Source: Pseudomonadota bacterium (GTDB lineage Bacteria; Pseudomonadota; Gammaproteobacteria; Xanthomonadales; Xanthomonadaceae). From it: 12,031 nucleotides of DNA. Under the pieces are notes generated by a model. It saw only the letters and a program-made list of their open reading frames with translations, had not been told where the DNA came from and ran no database searches. The stretch covers positions 1-12,031 of the forward strand of contig JAEXTE010000385.1 in the NCBI GenBank assembly GCA_023453655.1, written 5' to 3'. The translations under genes were made by a program, and so were the position numbers. This document shows positions 6,593 to 12,031 of this stretch, one piece after another; the first letter of the stretch is position 1; every line of letters begins with the position of its first letter.

Positions 6593-7633
6593 ATGACCAT
6601 CACCCCCCAGGAAGCCCTGCAGCGCACGATCGAGCACCGCGAGATCTTCCACGACGAGATGATCGACCTGATGCGCCAGATCATGCGCGGCGACGTCTCG
6701 CCGGTGATGACGGCCGCCATCCTCACCGGCCTGCGGGTGAAGAAGGAGACGGTGGACGAGATCGCCGCGGCCGCCAAGGTGATGCGCGAGCTCTCGCGCG
6801 CGGTCGAGGTGCCCGACCGCAGCCGCCTGGTCGACATCGTCGGCACCGGCGGCGACGGCTCGCATACCTTCAACATCTCCACCGCCAGCATGTTCGTGGC
6901 CGCCGCCGCGGGCGCGCGCGTGGCCAAGCACGGCAACCGCAGCGTGTCCTCGAAATCCGGCAGCGCCGACGCGCTGGAGGCGCTGGGCGCGGCGATCGAA
7001 CTGCAGCCGGAGCAGGTGGCGCGCTGCATCGACGAAGTCGGCGCCGGCTTCATGTTCGCGCCCGTCCACCACCCGGCGATGAAGGCGGTCGCGCCGGTGC
7101 GGCGCGAGATGGGCGTGCGCACGATCTTCAACATCCTCGGCCCGCTCACCAATCCCGCCGGCGCGCCCAGCGTGCTGATGGGCGTGTTCCACCCCGACCT
7201 GGTCGGCATCCAGGTGCGCGTGCTGAAGGAGCTGGGCACCGCGCGCGCGCTGGTGGTGTGGGGCCGCGACGGCATGGACGAGATCTCGCTGGGCGCCGGC
7301 ACCCTGGTGGGCGAGCTGCGCGACGGCGTGGTGCGCGAGTACGAGATCCATCCGGAGGATTTCGGCATCTCGATGGCGGCCAGCCGCAACCTGCGCGTGG
7401 CCGACGCCGCCGAGTCGAAGCGGATGCTGCTCGGCGCGCTGCGCGGCGAAGCCGGGCTGCCGCTGGAGATTGTGGCGCTCAATGCCGGCGCGGCGCTGTA
7501 CGTGGCCGGCGTGGCGGAGTCGATCGCCGACGGCATCGGGGCGGCGCGCGCGGCGATCGCCTCCGGCGCGGCCTTGCGCAAGCTCGAGGCCTTCGTCGCC
7601 GCCACCCGGAGGCTGGCCGACGCCACGGCCTGA
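6593..7633 (+). CDS. trpD: Anthranilate phosphoribosyltransferase
   Basis: Transfers the phosphoribosyl group of PRPP to anthranilate, the second step of tryptophan synthesis. The 346-residue protein has an alpha-helical N-terminal domain, then the PRPP-binding GTGGDGS (84-90) followed by [21 protein letters not shown] (112-126), the anthranilate-site HHPAMK and the [20 protein letters not shown] block (171-189). All key motifs are intact and the length is normal. The gene follows trpG by 39 bp with only a weak ribosome binding site. It ends just before an 8-bp intercistronic hairpin. Confidence 0.97.
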   Translation: MTITPQEALQRTIEHREIFHDEMIDLMRQIMRGDVSPVMTAAILTGLRVKKETVDEIAAAAKVMRELSRAVEVPDRSRLVDIVGTGGDGSHTFNISTASMFVAAAAGARVAKHGNRSVSSKSGSADALEALGAAIELQPEQVARCIDEVGAGFMFAPVHHPAMKAVAPVRREMGVRTIFNILGPLTNPAGAPSVLMGVFHPDLVGIQVRVLKELGTARALVVWGRDGMDEISLGAGTLVGELRDGVVREYEIHPEDFGISMAASRNLRVADAAESKRMLLGALRGEAGLPLEIVALNAGAALYVAGVAESIADGIGAARAAIASGAALRKLEAFVAATRRLADATA

Positions 7634-7640
7634 GGTCCAC

Positions 7641-7660
7641 GCGCGGAGCATCCTCCGCGC
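7641..7660 (+). other. Perfect 8-bp intercistronic hairpin after trpD
   Basis: GCGCGGAG (7641-7648), a CATC loop and CTCCGCGC (7653-7660) form a perfect GC-rich stem 7 nt after the trpD stop and 7 nt before the ribosome binding site of the next gene. Without a T run it is unlikely to stop transcription fully. It could stabilise the upstream mRNA end or tune read-through to the ABM gene and trpC. Confidence 0.5.
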
Positions 7661-7678
7661 AGCAGCCAGGAGACCGCG

Positions 7679-8038
7679 ATGGAGTCCATGTTCGCCCGAC
7701 TGCCGCCGCCGCCGTACTACGCGGTGATCTTCAGCGCCCGGCGCACCGGCGTCGACAACGGCTACGGCGAAACCGCCGAACGGATGGTGGAACTGGCGCG
7801 CCGGCAGCCGGGCTTCCTGGGCGTCGAATCCACGCGCGGCGCCGACGGCTTCGGCATCACCGTGGCCTACTGGGAGAGCGAGGAGGCGATCCTGGCCTGG
7901 CGCCGGCATGCCGAGCACGCCGCGGCCCGCGAGCGCGGACGTGCCGAGTGGTACCGGCACTTCGAGCTGCGGGTGGCGCGCGTGGAGCGCGCCTACGGCT
8001 GGGACCGCGACGGCGGCGAGGCCGGTCCGGCCCGCTGA
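7679..8038 (+). CDS. ABM-fold protein (antibiotic biosynthesis monooxygenase family)
   Basis: A 119-residue protein with the dimeric alpha+beta barrel fold. Core features are PPYYAVIFSARRTG (strand 1), YGETAERMVELARRQPGFLG (helix and the typical PGF turn), GFGITVAYWESEEAILAWRR and HAEHAAARERGRAEWYRHF, which closely follow the YqjZ-like branch of the ABM family. Such proteins are small cofactor-free oxygenases or have unknown roles; no substrate can be read here. AGGAGA lies 5 nt before the first ATG; a second in-frame ATG at 7688 is less well placed. It stands between trpD and trpC on the same strand, so its expression is probably tied to tryptophan supply. A direct part in the pathway is not implied. 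Confidence 0.8.
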   Translation: MESMFARLPPPPYYAVIFSARRTGVDNGYGETAERMVELARRQPGFLGVESTRGADGFGITVAYWESEEAILAWRRHAEHAAARERGRAEWYRHFELRVARVERAYGWDRDGGEAGPAR

Positions 8039-8143
8039 ACCACCGCGGATTCGCGCCCGGTGGCGCGATCCTGCGATCATGTGTCCCTGCTGCTGGGCGG
8101 CCGGTGCGAGCCGGCCCGGCCGGCGAACACGAGGAACCACGTC

Positions 8144-8971
8144 TTGAACCACCTGTTGCGCCCGGCGCTCCCGCGCCGCGACGACATCCTGCAGAAGATC
8201 CTGGTACGCAAGGCCGAGGAGGTCGCTGCGCGCGCCGCGGCCCGCCCGCTGGCGCAGGTGCGTGCCCTGGCCGCGGACATGCCGCCCGCGCGCGGATTTG
8301 CCGGCGCCGTCGAGGCGAAGATCGCCGCCGGCGCGCCAGCCGTGATCGCCGAGGTCAAGAAGGCCAGTCCGTCCAAGGGCGTGATCCGCCCCGACTTCCA
8401 GCCCGCGCAGATCGCACGCAGCTACGAGGCCGGCGGCGCGGCCTGCCTGTCGGTGCTGACCGACGTGGACTTCTTCCAGGGCGCCGACGCCTACCTGCAG
8501 GAGGCCCGCGCCGCCTGCGCGCTGCCGGTGCTGCGCAAGGACTTCACCATCGATCCCTACCAGGTGTACGAGGCGCGCGCGCTGGGCGCCGACTGCATCC
8601 TGCTGATCGTGGCCGCGCTCTCCGACGGCCAGCTGGCCGAGCTGTGCGGCACGGCGATGGCGGTCGGCCTCGACGTGCTGGTGGAGGTGCACGACATCGA
8701 CGAACTCGAGCGTGCCATCCAGGTGCCGGCGCCGCTGCTGGGCATCAACAACCGCAGCCTGCGCACGTTCGAGGTCTCGCTCGAGAACACCCTGTCGCTC
8801 CGTGACGCGGTGCCGCGCGACCGGCGCCTGGTCACCGAGAGCGGCATCCACACCGCCGCCGACGTCGCGCGCATGCGCGCCGCGGGCGTGGAGGCTTTCC
8901 TGGTGGGCGAGGCCTTCATGCGCGCGCCCGATCCGGGCCTGGCGCTGCGCGGCCTGTTCTTTCCGGCATGA
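8144..8971 (+). CDS. trpC: Indole-3-glycerol-phosphate synthase
   Basis: Closes the indole ring of carboxyphenylaminodeoxyribulose phosphate to give indole-glycerol phosphate. The protein is monofunctional (275 residues, no fused TrpF), a TIM barrel with [10 protein letters not shown] (70-79, catalytic K72), [33 protein letters not shown] (130-149, catalytic K132), [27 protein letters not shown] and LVGEAFMR. No ATG is suitable. TTG at 8144 is chosen because GAGGAA sits 7 nt upstream and the product then starts about 10 residues before the conserved DDILQKIL. The frame is also open from a GTG at 8060, but that adds 28 residues without family support or ribosome binding site. The stop overlaps the next gene as ATGA. 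Confidence 0.95.
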   Translation: MNHLLRPALPRRDDILQKILVRKAEEVAARAAARPLAQVRALAADMPPARGFAGAVEAKIAAGAPAVIAEVKKASPSKGVIRPDFQPAQIARSYEAGGAACLSVLTDVDFFQGADAYLQEARAACALPVLRKDFTIDPYQVYEARALGADCILLIVAALSDGQLAELCGTAMAVGLDVLVEVHDIDELERAIQVPAPLLGINNRSLRTFEVSLENTLSLRDAVPRDRRLVTESGIHTAADVARMRAAGVEAFLVGEAFMRAPDPGLALRGLFFPA

Positions 8972-9687
8972 GCGCGGCGCCCGATCCCGTGCGGCCGCTG
9001 GTCGTCTTCGACTTCGACCACACGCTTTACGACGGCGATTCGGGCAGCCACCTGTTCGCCTGGCTGATCCGCCGCAGCTGGTGGCGCACCGCGCTGGCGC
9101 TGCTGGCGACGCCGGTGCTGGGGCCGATGGTGGCCTGGCTGCCCACGCGCCGCTACGGCATTTCGGGTTACGTCTGGATCGGCACGGTCGGCATGCCCGG
9201 GCCGCGCACGCTGGACCGCGCCATCGACCAGTACGTGGCCGGACACGAGGCGCAGATCCGCCAGCGCCTGCTGCCGGTGGCGCTGGCGGTGCTGCACCGG
9301 CATCGCGAGGCCGGCGACCGCGTGGTGATCGCCACCGGCGCGCCGCCGGAGCTGGCGCGCGCGATCCTGGCCTTCGTCGCCCACGAAGCGGTGCCGGTGA
9401 TCGGCACCCGGGTCGGTCCGCGCCTGGGTGCGATCGTGGCGGTCCGCCACTGCCATGCCGAGGAGAAGATGCGGATGCTGCGCGAGCAGGGCCTGGGCGA
9501 GATCGACATCGCCTATTCGGACTCCAGCGCCGACCTGCCGCTGCTGCTGGCGGCGAAGTCGCCGGTGGTGGTCAATCCCAAGCGCGGCAGCGAGGCGATG
9601 TTCCGGCAGCGGCTGGCGCCAGGGACTCCGATCCTCAACTGGGGCTGCCGCGATCGCGGCGGCGAGCCGGTGGCCACCGCCGCATGA
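8968..9687 (+). CDS. HAD-IB family phosphatase, PgpC/SerB-like, coupled to trpC
   Basis: A 239-residue haloacid-dehalogenase-fold phosphatase. Motif I is DFDHT (15-19, nucleophile D15 and acid D17; the common Gly is His18), motif II is ATGAP (122-126, T123), and motif IV is [11 protein letters not shown] (183-193, metal ligands D185 and D189), followed by VVVNPKRG. A hydrophobic stretch at about 41-58 ([18 protein letters not shown]) in the cap suggests membrane contact. This layout, and the YSDS...D.PLL block, resemble E. coli PgpC, the phosphatidylglycerophosphate phosphatase; that match is from memory, and a SerB-like phosphatase is an alternative. The start overlaps the trpC stop by 4 nt with no own ribosome binding site, so it depends on trpC translation. 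It meets the converging GNAT gene 6 bp from its stop. Confidence 0.8.
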   Translation: MSAAPDPVRPLVVFDFDHTLYDGDSGSHLFAWLIRRSWWRTALALLATPVLGPMVAWLPTRRYGISGYVWIGTVGMPGPRTLDRAIDQYVAGHEAQIRQRLLPVALAVLHRHREAGDRVVIATGAPPELARAILAFVAHEAVPVIGTRVGPRLGAIVAVRHCHAEEKMRMLREQGLGEIDIAYSDSSADLPLLLAAKSPVVVNPKRGSEAMFRQRLAPGTPILNWGCRDRGGEPVATAA

Positions 9688-9693
9688 CGGCGG

Positions 9694-10167
9694 TCAGGCG
9701 TCGCCCAGGCGCTTGACGAAGCGGACGGTGCCGTCGCTGAAGCCGCAGGCGCGGTAGAAGGCGTGCGCCTCGGTGCGCTGTGAGCCGCTGGTGAGCTCCA
9801 GCCGCGCCGCGCCGCCGCGACGGGCGCGGCGCTCGGCCTCGCGCAGCAGCTGGCGGCCGAGGCCCTGGCCGCGTGCGGTGGCGCTCACCACCAGGGCCGT
9901 GATCCGGCAGGTGATGGTGTCCAGCGGCAGGTAGTACATGAAGTCGAGCGCGACCAGGCCGGCCACGGCCCCGTCCACGCGCGCGACCACCAGCGCCTGC
10001 CGGTCGTTGTCCAGGATCGCGCGGATCCGGCGCAGCGCATCGTCGGTGTCGCAGGGATAGCCCAGCTCGCACAGCAGGGCGGCGACGTCGTCGGCGTCGA
10101 TCAGGTCCGCGCTGCGCAGGTCGGCGTCCGGCAGGTCGCCCCGGAGCGCGAACGGGCCGCCGCTCAT
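9694..10167 (-). CDS. GNAT-family N-acetyltransferase
   Basis: A 157-residue acetyl-CoA-dependent acyltransferase of unknown substrate. The GNAT core is clear: a strand with LVVARVDGAVAGLVALDF, motif A RITALVVSATARGQGLGRQL (88-107) with the pyrophosphate loop RGQGLG at 99-104, RLELTSGSQRTEAHAFYRACGF, and a closing strand. The family acetylates small molecules, antibiotics or protein N-termini, and nothing here decides among these. The ATG overlaps the clp stop codon (ATGA) with no separate ribosome binding site, so it is probably translated together with clp and thus shares its regulation. Confidence 0.88.
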   Translation of the reverse strand: MSGGPFALRGDLPDADLRSADLIDADDVAALLCELGYPCDTDDALRRIRAILDNDRQALVVARVDGAVAGLVALDFMYYLPLDTITCRITALVVSATARGQGLGRQLLREAERRARRGGAARLELTSGSQRTEAHAFYRACGFSDGTVRFVKRLGDA

Positions 10168-10853
10168 CGGGTGCCGTAGAGGACGATGGTCTTGCCGCGG
10201 GCGTGCAGCTTGCCGTCCGCCTGCAGCTTCTTGAGCACCCGTCCGGCCATCTCGCGCGAGCAGCCGACCAGGCGCGCCAGCTCCTGCCGGGACACGCGCA
10301 GCTGGGTGCCCTCGGGGTGGCTCATGGCCTCCGGCTCGCGGGTCAGGTCGTGCAGGGTGCGGGTGATGCGGTCGGTGACGTCGAGGAAGGCCAGCCGCCC
10401 GGCCTTGCGGCTGGTGTCCAGCAGCCGGCGCGAGAGCTGGGCCCCGATCGCGTACATGATCGAGGTGGCGTCGTTGGCCAGGGTGCCGTCGAACAGCTGG
10501 TACAGCCGCTCGTAGCTGATCTCGGCCAGTTCGGTCGGCACGCGGGTGCGCAGGATCACCTCGCGTACGTCGGTTTCGATGAACAGGCCCATTTCGCCCA
10601 CGAATTCACCGTTGCCGAAGTAACCGAGCACCAGCTCCCGGCCGTCGTCCTCCTCGGTGATGATGCTGACCGAGCCGCTGATGACGTAATAGAGCGTCCC
10701 GGCCGGATCGCCCGGCCGGAACACCTCCGTCCGCGGCGGATAGCGCCTCCGGTGGCAATGGGCGAGGAAGCGTTCGATGGTCGCGGGGGACGGCGCCATC
10801 GGGTGGGCGGGGCGGCGATAGCTGCTGATGAGGGCCACAGGGCTTGGGTTCAT
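10164..10853 (-). CDS. clp: Clp, CRP-like global transcription regulator (c-di-GMP-responsive type)
   Basis: A CRP/FNR-family regulator. Residues about 25-150 are the cyclic-nucleotide domain (FRPGDPAGTLYYVISGSVSI, GYFGNGEFVGEMGLFIETD) and 150-229 a winged helix with VSRQELARLVGCSREMAGRV as recognition helix-turn-helix. The sequence follows Xanthomonas Clp nearly throughout, and that protein controls virulence factors and extracellular enzymes. In E. coli CRP the phosphate of cAMP is held by Arg-Ser; here the pair is R97-E98, matching E99 of Xanthomonas Clp, which is tied to c-di-GMP binding. Thus c-di-GMP, not cAMP, is the likely ligand. ATG at 10853 gives 229 residues, close to the 230 of Xanthomonas; an upstream TTG/GTG extension is not supported. 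No clear ribosome binding site is seen. Confidence 0.94.
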   Translation of the reverse strand: MNPSPVALISSYRRPAHPMAPSPATIERFLAHCHRRRYPPRTEVFRPGDPAGTLYYVISGSVSIITEEDDGRELVLGYFGNGEFVGEMGLFIETDVREVILRTRVPTELAEISYERLYQLFDGTLANDATSIMYAIGAQLSRRLLDTSRKAGRLAFLDVTDRITRTLHDLTREPEAMSHPEGTQLRVSRQELARLVGCSREMAGRVLKKLQADGKLHARGKTIVLYGTR

Positions 10854-10981
10854 GCAGGGGGGAACGGGGGAAGCGCCGAGATTAGGCCGTCCGTGCCCGG
10901 CGAGCAAACGCCTTGCCCCCACGATCACCCGCTTTGCCCCATAATTCCGCCCTTCGTCCGCCCGACCGGGGACCGTCCGAC
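10854..10981. promoter_or_regulatory. Divergent clp / speD promoter region
   Basis: For clp (minus) TTGCTC (10907-10902) and TAATCT (10884-10879) are separated by exactly 17 bp, giving a leader of about 20 nt. For speD (plus) CATAAT (10940-10945) is five of six to the -10 consensus; its best -35, TTGCCC at 10913-10918, lies 21 bp away, too far to be convincing. GGGGA at 10968-10972 is the speD ribosome binding site, 9 nt before GTG 10982. No TGTGA-N6-TCACA Clp/CRP site is visible. Confidence 0.45.
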
Positions 10982-11776
10982 GTGGTCAAACCACTGCCTC
11001 GCCTGAAGCTCCAGGGCTTCAACAACCTCACCAAGTCTCTGTCCTTCAACATCTATGACGTGTGCTACGCGGCGTCGGAGGACGAGCGCCGCCGCTATAT
11101 CGAGTACATCGACGAACAGTACGATGCGGACCGGCTGACCCAGATCCTGACGGATGTGGCCGAGATCATCGGCGCCAACATCCTCAACATCGCCCGCCAG
11201 GACTACGATCCGCAGGGCGCGTCGGTGACCATCCTCATTTCCGAGGAGCCGGTGATCGACAAGAAGGACGCCGGCCGGGACGTGATCTCCGACGCCGTGG
11301 TCGCGCACCTGGACAAGTCCCACATCACGGTGCACACCTATCCGGAAACCCATCCGGACAACGGCATCGCGACCTTCCGCGCCGACATCGACGTGTCGAC
11401 CTGTGGCGTGATCTCGCCGCTGAAGGCGCTGAACTACCTGATCGAGAGCCTCGAGTCCGACATCGTGGTGATGGACTACCGCGTGCGCGGCTTCACCCGC
11501 GACATCAAGGGCAAGAAGCACTTCATCGACCACAAGATCAACTCGATCCAGGACTACCTAGCCAAGAACATCCGCTCGCGCTACGAGATGCTCGACGTCA
11601 ACGTCTACCAGGAAAACATCTTCCACACGAAGATGCACCTGAAGGACTTCGACCTCGACCAGTACCTGTTCGAGGAGAAGGCGCGCAACCTCTCGTTCAA
11701 GGAGCGGATGAAGATCGAGGCGCGGCTCAAGCGCGAGATCGAGGAGCTCTACCACGGCCGCAACCTGCTCGACTGA
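10982..11776 (+). CDS. speD: S-adenosylmethionine decarboxylase proenzyme
   Basis: Pyruvoyl enzyme that makes the aminopropyl donor for spermidine. The product is 264 residues, the length of the E. coli-type class. It shows [20 protein letters not shown] (10-29), the self-cleavage site [12 protein letters not shown] with K112-S113, where Ser113 becomes the pyruvoyl group, and C141 in [15 protein letters not shown]. The C-terminal half is the highly conserved [20 protein letters not shown] region. The frame is open upstream from 10913, but GTG at 10982, giving Met-Val-Lys-Pro-Leu-Pro-Arg, is preferred: GGGGA precedes it at 9 nt and the N-terminus matches relatives. No speE is in the window. 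A strong terminator follows. Confidence 0.96.
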   Translation: MVKPLPRLKLQGFNNLTKSLSFNIYDVCYAASEDERRRYIEYIDEQYDADRLTQILTDVAEIIGANILNIARQDYDPQGASVTILISEEPVIDKKDAGRDVISDAVVAHLDKSHITVHTYPETHPDNGIATFRADIDVSTCGVISPLKALNYLIESLESDIVVMDYRVRGFTRDIKGKKHFIDHKINSIQDYLAKNIRSRYEMLDVNVYQENIFHTKMHLKDFDLDQYLFEEKARNLSFKERMKIEARLKREIEELYHGRNLLD

Positions 11777-11817
11777 GCATCGCTGGCGGCAGCGGAAGCG
11801 GCAGATGCCGATGCAGG

Positions 11818-11841
11818 AAGGCCCCGCAACGCGGGGCCTTT
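11818..11841. terminator. Intrinsic terminator after speD
   Basis: AAGGCCCCGC (11818-11827), loop AAC, and GCGGGGCCTT (11831-11840) make a perfect 10-bp stem ending in TTT. The symmetry (AA on one side, TT on the other) would allow it to act on both strands, between the converging speD and coq7. Confidence 0.8.
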
Positions 11842-11864
11842 CCCGTATACCGGCGTGCCGCCGG

Positions 11865-12031
11865 CTAGAGCCGGTAGGCCACCGTCTTCATCAGCTTCGA
11901 GGCAGCCGCCATCAGGGTCGGGATCGGCGGCGGCAGGATCCGCGCGCCCGCCATCTCGGCCTCGAGCGCATGCCGCGCTTCGTCGGTCTTCATCTGGGCG
12001 AGGATCTCGCGGCTGCGGCGGTCGGCCGCGG
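11865..12031 (-). CDS. coq7: 2-polyprenyl-3-methyl-6-methoxy-1,4-benzoquinol hydroxylase, C-terminal fragment
   Basis: The last 54 residues of a Coq7 di-iron monooxygenase, which adds the C6 hydroxyl in ubiquinone synthesis at the inner membrane. Visible are ILAQMKTDEARHA, whose E-x-x-H supplies di-iron ligands, then LPPPIPTLMAAASKLMKTVAYRL at the C-terminus, as in other bacterial Coq7 proteins. The stop is TAG (11867-11865). The start and about three quarters of the gene lie beyond the right edge. It converges on speD, sharing the terminator between them. Confidence 0.88.
   Translation of the reverse strand, partial: AADRRSREILAQMKTDEARHALEAEMAGARILPPPIPTLMAAASKLMKTVAYRL

Noticed and set aside
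8040..8124. GC-rich inverted repeats between the ABM gene and trpC as a terminator
   Set aside because: Several overlapping short stems are possible in this GC-rich gap but none is clearly dominant and no T run follows.
8060..8143. Extended trpC start at GTG 8060
   Set aside because: Adds 28 residues without similarity to TrpC and without a ribosome binding site; GAGGAA is placed for TTG 8144.
5162..8851. A very long open frame (over 1200 codons) on the minus strand across the trp operon, and another of similar length on the plus strand in a second frame
   Set aside because: Both lie fully over well-identified trp genes, have compositions dominated by Arg/Ala/Gly/His as expected of high-GC shadow frames, and show no domain.

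Overview
The window is a gene-dense, very GC-rich stretch of chromosome. It looks like a member of the Xanthomonadaceae (Lysobacter, Luteimonas, Stenotrophomonas or Xanthomonas type). The main grounds are a CRP-family regulator very close to Xanthomonas Clp, a 264-residue SpeD of the Xanthomonas kind, and the gene neighbourhood itself: purC / small J-protein / rpe / trpE...trpG-trpD-trpC / clp / speD / coq7. No mobile element, phage gene, CRISPR array, tRNA or rRNA was seen, and base composition is even throughout. The genus call is inference from remembered protein similarity, not from a database search.

Layout. 1-731 (minus): purC, cut by the left edge. 812-2342 (plus): a short membrane-anchored J-domain protein, rpe, and an RraA/aldolase-fold protein overlapping rpe by ATGA. 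2343-2575: a non-coding gap with one hairpin. 2576-3520: a YegS-type lipid kinase. 3521-3650: the region ahead of trpE. 3651-9687 (plus): an extended tryptophan operon, trpE - SIMPL protein - trpG - trpD - ABM-fold protein - trpC - HAD phosphatase, so three genes with no known role in tryptophan synthesis are interleaved with the four trp genes. 9694-10853 (minus): clp followed by an overlapping GNAT acetyltransferase. 10982-11776 (plus): speD, ended by the only convincing intrinsic terminator in the window. 11865-12031 (minus): the 3' end of coq7.

The most interesting signal lies just ahead of trpE. An open frame starting at ATG 3545 encodes Trp-Arg-Trp-Trp at codons 16-19 and runs through the trpE ribosome binding site and start codon in another frame. 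In the same RNA, two 11-bp helices can form. The inner one contains the Trp codons in its 5' arm. The outer one pairs a leader segment with the trpE Shine-Dalgarno sequence. No run of T follows, so this looks like Trp-codon-sensing control of trpE translation rather than classical terminator attenuation. The helices and codons are read directly from the sequence; the mechanism is a hypothesis.

How the genes fit together: anthranilate synthase (TrpE+TrpG), phosphoribosyltransferase (TrpD) and indole-glycerol-phosphate synthase (TrpC) carry chorismate to indole-glycerol phosphate. The later steps (trpF, trpB, trpA) are not in the window. purC and rpe belong to purine and pentose-phosphate metabolism and feed or share PRPP-linked pools. 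Clp, SpeD and Coq7 are separate housekeeping or regulatory units. Four genes (purC, trpE, trpC, speD) appear to use TTG or GTG starts, each chosen here because of a well-placed ribosome binding site and/or family alignment.
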